Of a stretch of 64,000 nucleotides of DNA, positions 54,061 to 62,917 are shown in pieces. The stretch comes from Gammaproteobacteria bacterium (GTDB lineage: Bacteria; Pseudomonadota; Gammaproteobacteria; SZUA-140): the NCBI GenBank assembly GCA_016712635.1, contig JADJQS010000006.1, positions 124,001 to 188,000 on the forward strand, written 5' to 3'. Both the position numbers and the translations under genes were made by a program. The notes beneath the pieces were generated by a model. It had not been told where the DNA came from. It made no database searches and saw only the letters and a list, made by a program, of their open reading frames with translations. The stretch's first letter is position 1; each line of letters begins with the position of its first letter.

Positions 54061-54903
54061 ATGAGTGGGCTGAGGCGGTTGTGTTCCGTGGCCGGCGGGC
54101 TGATGGTTGCTGTCCACGGAGGCACATCGCATGGCGCACTGCCCGGTCCCGCAAGCGACTCGCATGCGCGCGTCGCCATCGAGGCCGGTGCTGAAAGCTT
54201 CCGCTGGCGCGAGGCCGACGACGAAGGCCGGCGCCTGCTGACGGAACAGGGGCCGCGCTTCGTGCTGGGCGCCGCGCTCGGAAACTTCCTCCATGCCGAC
54301 GGCGGGCCGATCTTCGAGATACGCCTGGGCGGCCATCTGGGCGATGTCGACTACGACGGGCAGGACAATAACGGCCGTTTCGTCGGGACGGCGTCCGATT
54401 ATTCCGGCTGGTCCGGCGAGGTCAACGGGGGGTACCGCATTCCCGATCTCGTCGCGGGCGTCACTATAGACCTCTTCGGTGGTGTGGGCCTGGACAACTG
54501 GCGCCGGGAGATCAATGGCGGCGTCAATTCCATCGGGCAATCGGTATCCGGATTCACCGAGGAGTACGACGTCGATTATCTGCGTTACGGCATCGGCATC
54601 CTGCTGCGCGACGCCTCTCCCGGCGGTTATCTGCAGATGGGCTTCCGGCAACCGCGTTCTATCGGAGAACAGGTGCGGATCCAGGGGCAGACGATCCACC
54701 TCTCGCCGGGCGAGATTGCATCCGCCTTCCTGTCCTACCAGGTCGCGCTGGGCCCGCCGGGGGCCTCCGGCTCTTATGTGAAATTCTATTACAGCGGTTA
54801 CCGGCTGGGTAAATCGGAGGATGAGCAGATCGGCTCGAGCCAGGTCTGGCAGCCGCGCAGCGACGCTGATACCCTCGGCGTGGTGCTGGGTTACCGTTAT
54901 TGA
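54061..54903 (+). CDS. Outer-membrane beta-barrel-like protein
   Basis: This 280-residue protein has a signal sequence (RRLCSVAGGLMVAVHGGTSHG) and alternating aromatic/hydrophobic strands (FEIRLGGHLGDVDYDG, SGYRLGKSE) ending in GVVLGYRY, with a terminal Tyr typical of outer-membrane barrels. GGGGAAGG precedes the ATG. I do not recognise the specific family. Its stop overlaps that of the convergent CorB-type gene by a few bases. Confidence 0.65.
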   Translation: MSGLRRLCSVAGGLMVAVHGGTSHGALPGPASDSHARVAIEAGAESFRWREADDEGRRLLTEQGPRFVLGAALGNFLHADGGPIFEIRLGGHLGDVDYDGQDNNGRFVGTASDYSGWSGEVNGGYRIPDLVAGVTIDLFGGVGLDNWRREINGGVNSIGQSVSGFTEEYDVDYLRYGIGILLRDASPGGYLQMGFRQPRSIGEQVRIQGQTIHLSPGEIASAFLSYQVALGPPGASGSYVKFYYSGYRLGKSEDEQIGSSQVWQPRSDADTLGVVLGYRY

Positions 54904-56180
54904 GGCATCCGGTCGGCCGGTGTCGTGCTCCGCGGTACGATGCGCGCGGTTTTGACCGCGTTGTCAGTGATGTACATGATCTCGATGGTATAGCCGTCAA
55001 TGCGCAGGCTGGTGCCCGCCGTCGGGATAGATTCCAGGTGTTCGATGATGAGGCCGTTCAGGGTCTTCGGCCCGGCCGTCGGCATCTTCCAGTTCATCAT
55101 GCGGTTGAGGGTGCGGATGTGCGCGCTGCCGTCGACCAGGTAGCTCCCGTCCGCCTGGGGATGGACGAACTTGACGGTGGCCGAAACGTCGGTGGTGAAC
55201 TCGCCGACGATCTCCTCCAGGATGTCTTCCAGTGTGACCAGTCCTTCGATGTCGCCGTACTCGTCCACCACCAGCCCGATGCGGCGCTTCTGGCGCTGGA
55301 AGTTCAGCAGCTGCGTGTTGAGCGGCGTACCCTCCGGGATGAAATAGGGCTCCTCGGCGATGCGCATCAGCGCATCCTTGCTGAATTGCCCCCGGGTGAG
55401 CAGCGGCAGCGCGCTGCGCACGTGCAGGATGCCGGTGATCTCGTTGACGTCCTCGTGGTAGACGGGGAGGCGCGTATGGCGCGAGGAGGACAGCAGGGCT
55501 ACGATCTCCTCTTCGCTGCGGTCGAGGTCGATGCCGACGATCTCGCTGCGCGGGATCATGATGTCCTCGATGCGCGCCTTTTCCAGGTCGAGGATGTTCA
55601 GCAGCATATGCTGGTGCTTGCGCGGGATCACGGCGCCGGCCTCGTTGACCACGGTGCGCAGTTCTTCCGCGCTGAGCTGATGCGTGAGGGCATCCTCCGG
55701 TGTGACACCGATGATCTTGAGCAGGGAGTTGCTGATGGCGTTGATGACCCAGACGAAGGGAGAGAACAGGATCAGCAGCGGCGTGATGATGTAGGCGGCC
55801 GGGAATGCGATGCGCTCCGGGTGCAGCGCGGCCAGGGTCTTCGGTGTGACCTCGCCGAAGATCAGCAGCACGAAGGTCAGCAGGCCGGCCGCAATCGCGA
55901 TGCCCGCCTCGCCGAAGGTGCGCAGGGCGATGATGGTCGCGATCGATGAGGCCAGGATGTTGACGAAGTTGTTGCCGATCAGGATGAAGCCGATCAGGCG
56001 GTCGGGGCGCTGGAGCAGCTTGCTGGCGTAGACTGCGCCGCGGTGCTTGGCGTGGACGAGATGGCGCAGCCGGTACTGGTTGAGGCGCATCATCGCGGTC
56101 TCGGCGGCGGAAAAGCATGCGGAGAGGACGATCAGCAGGACGAGGACGGCGGTCAGGCCGCCGATGGAGATGTCAGTCAT
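54897..56180 (-). CDS. CorB-type (HlyC/CNNM) membrane protein
   Basis: This 427-residue protein has an N-terminal DUF21/CNNM membrane domain (three to four helices; LSACFSAAETAMMRLN, FGEVTPKTLAAL), a pair of CBS domains (MIPRSEIVGIDLDRS and on; VVDEYGDIEGLVTLEDILEE), and a C-terminal CorC/HlyC domain. Family members are linked to magnesium and cobalt transport. It follows the ypjD-like gene on the minus strand with a 43-base gap, so the two may be cotranscribed. Confidence 0.92.
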   Translation of the reverse strand: MTDISIGGLTAVLVLLIVLSACFSAAETAMMRLNQYRLRHLVHAKHRGAVYASKLLQRPDRLIGFILIGNNFVNILASSIATIIALRTFGEAGIAIAAGLLTFVLLIFGEVTPKTLAALHPERIAFPAAYIITPLLILFSPFVWVINAISNSLLKIIGVTPEDALTHQLSAEELRTVVNEAGAVIPRKHQHMLLNILDLEKARIEDIMIPRSEIVGIDLDRSEEEIVALLSSSRHTRLPVYHEDVNEITGILHVRSALPLLTRGQFSKDALMRIAEEPYFIPEGTPLNTQLLNFQRQKRRIGLVVDEYGDIEGLVTLEDILEEIVGEFTTDVSATVKFVHPQADGSYLVDGSAHIRTLNRMMNWKMPTAGPKTLNGLIIEHLESIPTAGTSLRIDGYTIEIMYITDNAVKTARIVPRSTTPADRMPQ

Positions 56181-56223
56181 GGCGTCAGGACACCGACGCG
56201 CGGCTTGCCATCGCGAGTCATCG

Positions 56224-57033
56224 TCAGTGCTGCCCGAGCAGCAGTTCGAGCACCAGCTTGCTTCCCAGGTAGGCGAACAGCAGCGACACGAATCCGCCCA
56301 GGGTCCAGCGGATGGCGGTCTTGCCGCGCCAGCCGAACTTCCATCTCCCCCACAGCAGGATGGCGAAAACCAGCCATGCCAGGATGGAGAAGAAGGTCTT
56401 GTGCGCGAGATGCTGGGCGAACATGTCGTCCAGATAGACGAAGCCCGAGACCAGGGACAGGCTCTGCATGGCGAAGCCGATCCCGATCATCTGGAACAGC
56501 AGCGTTTCCATCGTCTGCAGCGGCGGCAGCGCGCGGATGAAACCGCCCGGGTGCTTCTCGTGCAGGTGCTTGTCCTGGATGGCGATCAGGACCGCCTGCA
56601 CGGCCGCGAGCGACAGGATGCTGTAGGCAGTGATCGAGATGATGATATGAATATCGAGGATGTCGCGCTGCGGGCTCAGGATATGGTTGCTCGGAAATGC
56701 CGCCTCGAGGATGACGGCGACCGCGGCGAGCGGGAAGACGGCGATGCCGAGGTTTTCCACCGGACGATCGAAGGAGGTGAGCGCCAGCAGCAGGGCGATC
56801 AGCCAGGTGAGCAGCGACAGGGAATTGAAAAAGCCGAAATTGATGCCCTCAGGCGTGAGAAGCTGGTGGTAGAGCAGGACGGCATGCAGCAGCACCGCCG
56901 CGAGGGCGAGCAGCAGGATCCTCTGCTTGGTCAGGCCGACGGGTACCGTCTTGCCGGCGAGGCGCAGGACCAGCAGCGCGGCGACCGCGAGATAGGCCGG
57001 AACGATCAGGAAGCAAAGCAGGAGCGTATCCAT
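56224..57033 (-). CDS. ypjD: YpjD/CcsA-type cytochrome c assembly-like membrane protein
   Basis: This 269-residue protein has about eight transmembrane helices and the CcsA/HemX pattern: LDIHIIISITAYSILSLAAVQAVLIAIQD and LQTMETLLFQMIGIGFAMQSLSLVSGFVYLDDMF, with a heme-related tryptophan/His region (HKTFFSILAWLVFAILLWGRW). It lies next to ffh on the opposite strand, the usual position of ypjD. The role in cytochrome c maturation is inferred from the family. Confidence 0.88.
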   Translation of the reverse strand: MDTLLLCFLIVPAYLAVAALLVLRLAGKTVPVGLTKQRILLLALAAVLLHAVLLYHQLLTPEGINFGFFNSLSLLTWLIALLLALTSFDRPVENLGIAVFPLAAVAVILEAAFPSNHILSPQRDILDIHIIISITAYSILSLAAVQAVLIAIQDKHLHEKHPGGFIRALPPLQTMETLLFQMIGIGFAMQSLSLVSGFVYLDDMFAQHLAHKTFFSILAWLVFAILLWGRWKFGWRGKTAIRWTLGGFVSLLFAYLGSKLVLELLLGQH

Positions 57034-57344
57034 GTCAGGGGGTCGGGTATCGGGCTCGGGTCTGAACGGGAGCTGTCAGGGTGCCATCCTAGCAGTATCA
57101 GGGCGTTGATTCACTGAAGATATTCTGTTCAAGGTCGATAGAATTGTGGTATGCATACCGTCGTCCGTGTCTGACGGGTGCGGATTCTGCTATCACCGTG
57201 ACGAATTTAGCGATTTTTCCGCTCGCGGTCAAAGCAGGAAGGGGAAGTCCGGGGGGGGAGCCCCATGCGCCGCGGGTAAAATCGGGGCGGTGGGTGTAGC
57301 GGGAGCGGAAAGCGGTTCCGACGGGATCGTAAGAGAACAAATAT
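57034..57344. other. Divergent ypjD/metallo-beta-lactamase gap
   Basis: About 310 bases between divergent starts. It contains a G-rich run near 57241-57260 and no gene. Promoters for both genes must be here; no pair was confidently assigned. Confidence 0.4.
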
Positions 57345-58109
57345 ATGAAACTGCGCGTACTGGGGTGCAGCGGCGGCATCGGGGGTGAACTGCGTACGAC
57401 CGCGCTGATGATCGACGACGACATCCTGATCGATGCCGGCACCGGGCTCGGCGAGCTCAGCCTCGACGAGATGAAAAAGGTGCGGCACATCTTCCTCACC
57501 CATACCCACCTCGATCACATCGCCTGCCTGCCATTGATGGTCGACAGCATGTTTCCGCACATCGTCGAGCCGATGATGATCCACAGCCACGCCTCCGCCA
57601 TCGAGGTGCTCAAGAAGCACATCTTCAACTGGGCGATCTGGCCCGATTTCGCCAGTCTGCCGACCACCGACAATCCGGTGATGTGCTACGAGCAACTGCG
57701 CATGGGCGAGGTGTGCGTCATCGACGGGCGCAGCTTCGAAATGATGCCGGTCAACCATATCGTTCCCACGGTCGGCTATCGCATCGAGTGCGCGAGCGGC
57801 GCGGTCGCCTTCAGCGGCGACACCACTACCAATGATACCTTCTGGGCGGAGCTCAACGCGCGCGACCGGCTCGACGTGCTGATCGTCGAGGTCGCATTCA
57901 AGGAGTCCTTCCGCGAGCTCGCGCTCAAGTCACGCCATTACTGTCCCTCGCTGCTGGCGGAGGACCTGAAGAAGCTCCGCCACCGCCCGCGCGTCTTTCT
58001 CACCCACAACAAGCCGGGCGAGGAAGAGCTGATCGTCACGCAATGCCGCGAACTGGTCACCGACCGCGAGCTGGAGCGGCTGACCGGCGGCCTCGTCATC
58101 GAGGTCTGA
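57345..58109 (+). CDS. Metallo-beta-lactamase-fold phosphodiesterase-like protein
   Basis: This 254-residue hydrolase has the metal motif THTHLDH (HxHxDH), FSGDTTTND with the bridging Asp, and FLTHNKPGEEE near the C-terminus. It begins MKLRVLGCSGGIGGELRTTA. It resembles class II cyclic-nucleotide phosphodiesterases of the CpdP type, but the substrate cannot be fixed. It lies 106 bases before ffh. Confidence 0.82.
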   Translation: MKLRVLGCSGGIGGELRTTALMIDDDILIDAGTGLGELSLDEMKKVRHIFLTHTHLDHIACLPLMVDSMFPHIVEPMMIHSHASAIEVLKKHIFNWAIWPDFASLPTTDNPVMCYEQLRMGEVCVIDGRSFEMMPVNHIVPTVGYRIECASGAVAFSGDTTTNDTFWAELNARDRLDVLIVEVAFKESFRELALKSRHYCPSLLAEDLKKLRHRPRVFLTHNKPGEEELIVTQCRELVTDRELERLTGGLVIEV

Positions 58110-58215
58110 GGGCAGCCCCGTCCTCCGGCCCTCCTTCCCCCGGTTCCTTAACAGGGTTCCGCAAGCCGTGTATCATGGGCGGCTGGCACGTTGATCCCGG
58201 ATACCTTCCCGTTCC

Positions 58216-59562
58216 ATGTTTGAGAATCTCACCGAACGCCTCGGCCAGGCGCTGAAGAGCCTGCGCGGCCAGGGCCGCCTGACGGACGACAACATCAAGG
58301 ACGCCCTGCGCGAGGTGCGCATGGCGCTGCTGGAGGCGGACGTCGCCCTGCCCGTGGTGCGGGACTTCATCGAGCGCGTGCGCCTGCGCGCGGTCGGGCA
58401 GGAAGTCCTGCAGAGCATGACTCCGGGGCAGGCGCTGATCCGCGTCGTGCGCGACGAGCTGGTCACCGTCATGGGGGAGCAGTCCTCCGGCCTCGATCTC
58501 AACGTCGCGCCGCCGGCCGTCATCCTCCTCGCCGGCCTGCAGGGTTCCGGCAAGACGACGACGGCGGCCAAGCTGGCGCGCTGGATCCGCGAGCACGCGA
58601 AGAAAAAGGTGCTGGTGGTGAGCGTCGACGTCTACCGCCCGGCCGCGATCGAGCAGCTCGAGACCCTGGCCGCCGAGGTCGGCGTCGCGTTCTTCCCGTG
58701 CCGCACCGACCAGGATCCGGTCGCCGTCGCCGTCGCCGCCGTCGACCACGCGCGCAAGCAGTTCATCGACGTCGTCATCGTGGACACCGCCGGACGCATG
58801 CATATCGACGCGGCCATGATGGACGAGGCGCGCCGGCTGCACGCGGCGCTGCGCCCGGTCGAGACCCTGTTCGTCGTGGACAGCATGACCGGACAGGACG
58901 CGGCCAATACCGCCAAGGCGTTCCACGATGCGCTGGCCCTGACCGGGGTGATCCTCACCAAGACCGACGGCGATGCGCGCGGCGGGGCGGCGCTGTCGCT
59001 GCGCCACATCACCGGCAAACCGATCAAGTTCCTCGGCGTGGGCGAGAAGACCGCGGCGCTGGAGGTGTTTCACCCCGAGCGCGTCGCCTCGCGCATCCTC
59101 GGCATGGGCGACATCCTCAGCCTGATCGAGGAGGCGGAACGCAAGGTCGACCGGGGGGAGGCCGAAAAGCTCGCCGCCAAGCTGAAACAGGGCAAGGGCT
59201 TCGACCTGGAGGATTTCCGCAGCCAGTTGCAGCAGATGCGCAACATGGGTGGCGTCGCCGGCCTGCTCGACAAGCTGCCCGGCATGGCCAATATCCCGCA
59301 GGCCTCGCGCGACCAGGTCAACGACCGCCAGTTCATCCACATGGAGGCCATCATCAACTCCATGACCCCGCAGGAGCGCCGCTTCCCGGCCATCCTCAAG
59401 GCCTCGCGCAAGCGCCGCATCGCCGCCGGCGCGGGCGTCCAGGTGCAGGAAATCAATCGAATGCTCAAGCAGTTCGAGCAGATGCAGCGCATGATGAAGC
59501 AGATGTCCAAGGGCGGGATGAGCAAGCTGCTGCGCGGATTCAAGGGCAAGCTGCCCTTTTAA
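58216..59562 (+). CDS. ffh: Ffh, signal recognition particle protein
   Basis: This 448-residue GTPase binds 4.5S RNA and signal sequences to target proteins to the inner membrane. The N domain is followed by GLQGSGKTTTAAKLA, the G-domain DTAGRMH and TKTDGDARGGAAL, and the Met-rich M domain (MLKQFEQMQRMMKQMSKGGM). The gene order ffh-rpsP-rimM-trmD-rplS is common in gammaproteobacteria. Confidence 0.98.
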   Translation: MFENLTERLGQALKSLRGQGRLTDDNIKDALREVRMALLEADVALPVVRDFIERVRLRAVGQEVLQSMTPGQALIRVVRDELVTVMGEQSSGLDLNVAPPAVILLAGLQGSGKTTTAAKLARWIREHAKKKVLVVSVDVYRPAAIEQLETLAAEVGVAFFPCRTDQDPVAVAVAAVDHARKQFIDVVIVDTAGRMHIDAAMMDEARRLHAALRPVETLFVVDSMTGQDAANTAKAFHDALALTGVILTKTDGDARGGAALSLRHITGKPIKFLGVGEKTAALEVFHPERVASRILGMGDILSLIEEAERKVDRGEAEKLAAKLKQGKGFDLEDFRSQLQQMRNMGGVAGLLDKLPGMANIPQASRDQVNDRQFIHMEAIINSMTPQERRFPAILKASRKRRIAAGAGVQVQEINRMLKQFEQMQRMMKQMSKGGMSKLLRGFKGKLPF

Positions 59563-59780
59563 GAAACGGCGTAAAGCTACTGCGTACAAGGGGATGCGCC
59601 GTCGGGCAGGCGGCAGATCAGGCATTTCCGGATCCTGCGCCCCGGGCGCGAGCCCGGCCGGTGCCCCGGTGTCATCTCCCTTGCGATTCTGTCCCCGTCC
59701 CCGCTTCCCTTTTGGGATAAATCGCGTAAAATGAGGCACTTTTTCTCAGCAGCGACACGAATACAGGGGATCGGTATCAC

Positions 59781-60035
59781 ATGGTGACCATACGTCTGGC
59801 CCGTGGAGGGGCCAAAAAACGGCCGTTCTACCACATCGTCGTGGCGGACAGCCGTCGGCCGCGCGACGGCAGGTTCATTGAGCGCATCGGGTATTTCAAT
59901 CCGGTTGCCGCCAAGAACGAACCGAAGCTGACGCTCGACGGCGAGCGTCTGAACTACTGGCTGTCCCAGGGCGCGAAGCCCTCAGAGCGGGTCAGCATGC
60001 TGGCCAAGCAGAACGCGGCGGCTGTCGCCGCCTGA
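59781..60035 (+). CDS. rpsP: 30S ribosomal protein S16
   Basis: This 84-residue protein has VTIRLARGGAKKRPFYHIVVADSR and RFIERIGYFNP, the S16 signature. It is the first gene of the rpsP-rimM-trmD-rplS operon. Its ATG is 219 bases after ffh, so it likely has its own promoter. Confidence 0.98.
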   Translation: MVTIRLARGGAKKRPFYHIVVADSRRPRDGRFIERIGYFNPVAAKNEPKLTLDGERLNYWLSQGAKPSERVSMLAKQNAAAVAA

Positions 60036-60087
60036 GTCGAACAGCCACCTCCGCCGTCCGCAAGGACCGCGGGTCGGGCGACAGGCA

Positions 60088-60603
60088 ATGGCTGAGCACG
60101 ACTCCCAGCGGGTGGTGATGGGCAGGATCGGCGGGCTCTTCGGTGTCCGCGGCTGGGTCAAGGTGATTTCGTACGCCTCATCGCCGGAAGGCCTGTTGCG
60201 GTATGAACCCTGGCAGATCTGCGTCGGGGGAGCCTGGAAGGTGCTGCGGGTGAATGACGGACGCCGCCACGGCAAGGGTCTGGTCGCGCAGTTTGCCGGC
60301 TATGCCGACCGTGACACCGCATGTGAGCTGGTGGGCGCCGAGATAGCGGTGGAACGGTCCCAGCTGGAGGCGCCCGCCGAGAATGAATATTACTGGGCCG
60401 ATCTGCTCGGGTGCGCGGTCATCAGGCGCGACGGTATGGATTTCGGCCGGGTGGATCACCTGATCGAAACCGGGGCGAACGATGTCCTGGTCGTGCGCGG
60501 CGAACGCGGCGAGACCCTGATACCGTTCGTCATCGGGCGCTACGTGCTCGAGGTCGACCTCGCCCGGCGCCGGATCGTGGTCGACTGGGAAGAGGTGGTT
60601 TGA
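60088..60603 (+). CDS. rimM: RimM, 16S rRNA processing factor
   Basis: This 171-residue protein helps mature the 30S head. It has VVMGRIGGLFGVRGWVKVISY at the start and the PRC-barrel C-terminal part (YYWADLLGCAVIRRDGMDFG, LIPFVIGRYVLEVDLARRRIVVDW). It sits between rpsP and trmD as usual. Confidence 0.97.
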   Translation: MAEHDSQRVVMGRIGGLFGVRGWVKVISYASSPEGLLRYEPWQICVGGAWKVLRVNDGRRHGKGLVAQFAGYADRDTACELVGAEIAVERSQLEAPAENEYYWADLLGCAVIRRDGMDFGRVDHLIETGANDVLVVRGERGETLIPFVIGRYVLEVDLARRRIVVDWEEVV

Positions 60604-60617
60604 GCGGGCGGCCTGCC

Positions 60618-61418
60618 ATGCGCATCGACGTGGTCACCCTGTTTCCGCAGATGATCGCCGCGCTGATGGAGTGGGGCATCGTCGGGCGCGCCGCCAGGGC
60701 CGGGTTGCTCGACCTGCGCATGTGGAATCCGCGCGACTACGCGCGGGACGTCCACCGCACCGTCGACGACCGCCCGTATGGCGGCGGACCGGGCATGGTG
60801 ATGATGGTCGAGCCGCTGCGCGACGCCATCCGTGCGGCGCGCGCCGCGGCGCCGGGTCCGTCGCACGTGATCTATCTGTCGCCGCAGGGGCGGCGGTTCG
60901 ATCAGGCGCGGGCGCTTGAACTCGCTGGCGGCGGACCGCGGCCGGTGCTCGTGGCCGGGCGCTACGAGGGAGTCGACGAGCGGGTGCTGGAGAGCGAGAT
61001 CGACGAGGAGCTCTCGATCGGGGATTACGTGCTGAGCGGCGGTGAGCTTGCGGCCGCAGTGGTGATCGACGCCGCGACGCGGTTGTTGCCCGGGGCGGTG
61101 GGGGACGAGGAATCCGTGCAGCAGGATTCCTTCACCACGGGGATGCTCGAGTATCCGCATTACACGCGCCCGCGCGAGATCGACGGGCGCACGGTGCCCG
61201 AGGTGCTGTTGCGCGGCAACCACCGGGAGATCGAGGAGTGGCGCTTCAAGCAGGCGGTGCTGCGCACCCGGCGCAGGCGGCCCGAGCTGCTCGCCGGACT
61301 GGAGCTGGACAAGGTGAGGCGTAAATGGCTGGCGGAACTGCCGCCGGAGGACGCCCGGGATTTGGAATCTGACAGTACGAACAGCGGTAAGACAGGAACA
61401 GCAGGAGAAAGCTCATGA
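60618..61418 (+). CDS. trmD: tRNA (guanine-37-N1)-methyltransferase
   Basis: This 266-residue SPOUT methyltransferase modifies G37 of tRNA. It has MRIDVVTLFPQMI, DDRPYGGGPGMVMM, LVAGRYEGVDERV and IGDYVLSGGELAA, which bind SAM in the trefoil knot. ATG 60618 is chosen; the longer frame lies inside rimM. Its stop overlaps the rplS ATG (ATGA). The C-terminal tail is longer and less conserved than usual. Confidence 0.97.
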   Translation: MRIDVVTLFPQMIAALMEWGIVGRAARAGLLDLRMWNPRDYARDVHRTVDDRPYGGGPGMVMMVEPLRDAIRAARAAAPGPSHVIYLSPQGRRFDQARALELAGGGPRPVLVAGRYEGVDERVLESEIDEELSIGDYVLSGGELAAAVVIDAATRLLPGAVGDEESVQQDSFTTGMLEYPHYTRPREIDGRTVPEVLLRGNHREIEEWRFKQAVLRTRRRRPELLAGLELDKVRRKWLAELPPEDARDLESDSTNSGKTGTAGESS

Positions 61419-61759
61419 GCAATATAATCAGTCAGCTGGAAGCGGAACAGATGGGCCGCGAGATGCCGGAGTTCGCGCCGGGCGACACCGTCGAGGTCAA
61501 GGTCAAGGTCAAGGAGGGTCAGCGCGAGCGCCTGCAGGCCTTTACCGGCGTGGTCATCGCCAAGCGCAACCGCGGCTTCAACTCCGCCTTCACGGTGCGC
61601 AAGGTATCGCATGGCGAGGGCGTCGAGCGCGTCTTCCAGAGCTTCAGTCCGGCGATCCATTCCGTGGAGGTAAAGCGCCGCGGGGACGTCAGCAAGGCCA
61701 AGCTCTATCACCTGCGTGAACTGGAAGGCAAGGCCGCCCGCATCAAGGAAAAACTCTGA
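61415..61759 (+). CDS. rplS: 50S ribosomal protein L19
   Basis: This 114-residue protein has FAPGDTVEVKVKVKEGQRER, FTGVVIAKRNRG, and the C-terminal RGDVSKAKLYHLRELEGKAARIKEKL. It lies in the rimM-trmD operon, translationally coupled to trmD, with AGGAG upstream. Confidence 0.98.
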   Translation: MSNIISQLEAEQMGREMPEFAPGDTVEVKVKVKEGQRERLQAFTGVVIAKRNRGFNSAFTVRKVSHGEGVERVFQSFSPAIHSVEVKRRGDVSKAKLYHLRELEGKAARIKEKL

Positions 61760-61768
61760 TCTCTGCCA

Positions 61769-61799
61769 GGCACCGGCCGGGTTCGGCCGGTGCCGCTTT
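61769..61799 (+). terminator. Terminator after rplS
   Basis: An 11-bp GC stem (GGCACCGGCCG with CGGCCGGTGCC) around a GGTT loop lies ten bases past the rplS stop. The following CTTTG is a weak U-tract. Confidence 0.6.
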
Positions 61800-61965
61800 G
61801 CCGGCGTATAACGCGGCGTAGTACCTGCGTCCGCCGCTAATATTCATGCTTCTCGCATGGTTTTACCCCCGCCGGCGTCTCTTGTAATCCGCCCCGAATC
61901 GTTATATCTCTAGTGCGTTGAAACCCAGCCCACGTGGGTTTCCCTTGTCACAATGGAGGTGAGTC

Positions 61966-62346
61966 ATGAAGCTGCTCAGAATCACTCCGTTCCTGTTGTC
62001 CGCTACGCTGGCGCTGGCCGCGGTACCGGCCTACGCATCTACCGCCATCCAGCAGATGGCCGAGATCACCATGCGCCTCAATCATTTCCCATCAGACGCG
62101 GAGAAAAAGACCCTGCGCGGGATTGCCGAGGACACGTCCGCCACCGCGGGAGAGCGCGCCCTGGCTTCCGCCCTGGTGAACATGGAGCACAAGGTCGGCG
62201 GCGCAGACAGGCAGAAACTGCAGGACCTTCTGAAGATGGACGGCGCCACCGCGGAAGAGCGCACGCTGGCGGAAGTTCTCCTGGGCATCAACCATAAACC
62301 GTCGGCCGCGGACGCGCAGAAACTGCGTCCGCTCGCCGCCCAGTAA
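61966..62346 (+). CDS. Small periplasmic repeat protein
   Basis: This 126-residue protein has a signal sequence (MKLLRITPFLLSATLALAAV, cleavage after AYA). The mature part contains about two and a half copies of a 34-residue helical unit: units at about 38-71, 72-106 and 107-126 share NH/EHK, D..KL..L and AT..ER.LA..L patterns. GGAGG precedes the ATG. I do not recognise the family. The repeats suggest a small helical solenoid. Confidence 0.6.
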   Translation: MKLLRITPFLLSATLALAAVPAYASTAIQQMAEITMRLNHFPSDAEKKTLRGIAEDTSATAGERALASALVNMEHKVGGADRQKLQDLLKMDGATAEERTLAEVLLGINHKPSAADAQKLRPLAAQ

Positions 62347-62359
62347 GGCACTGCTCACG

Positions 62360-62917
62360 ATGGTGGTGGCCGGAGCAGGGAGCGGGGTCAGGGCATATGC
62401 CGCCATCGTGGCCTTGCCGCTCGCGGGCCTGCGGCTCGGCGTCCGCGTCGGAAACGGGGCGGTGGTTGCGGTCGATTTCCTGTTGCCCGGCGCGGAAGGT
62501 TACCGCGCCGGGCAGCATGCGGACGCCGGCCTGGCGCGCCGCTGCGCCGAGCAGCTGAAATGGTATCTTGCCGATCCGTCGTTCCGGTTTCGCCTGCCGC
62601 TGGCGCCGGCGGGGAGCGCCTTCCAGCGCCGTGTGTGGTCGGAGCTGACGGCCATCCCGCCAGGCCGGGCGTGCAGTTACGGGGAGGTCGCGCGCCGGCT
62701 CGGGACCTCGGCGCGCGCGGTGGGTGGCGCCTGCCGCGCGAATCCGCTGCCGATCGTGGTACCGTGCCATCGCGTGGTCGCGGCGGACGGACTGGGCGGA
62801 TATTCCGGGACGACCGGGGGGCCGCTGCACCGGATCAAGTCCTGGCTGCTGGCCCATGAAGGATATCGGGATGGAGACCGCCACCGCGTCGGCCGCCGCG
62901 CCGCCGCGACTGCCTGA
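62360..62917 (+). CDS. ogt: Methylated-DNA--protein-cysteine methyltransferase
   Basis: This 185-residue protein repairs O6-alkylguanine by transferring the alkyl group to its active-site Cys in the motif PCHRVV, with SYGEVARRLG and GGACRANPLPIVV before it. The N-terminal part is a degenerate fold as in Ogt. It overlaps the start of xerD by 47 bases in another frame. The C-terminal tail (HRVGRRAAATA) is non-conserved. Confidence 0.9.
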   Translation: MVVAGAGSGVRAYAAIVALPLAGLRLGVRVGNGAVVAVDFLLPGAEGYRAGQHADAGLARRCAEQLKWYLADPSFRFRLPLAPAGSAFQRRVWSELTAIPPGRACSYGEVARRLGTSARAVGGACRANPLPIVVPCHRVVAADGLGGYSGTTGGPLHRIKSWLLAHEGYRDGDRHRVGRRAAATA

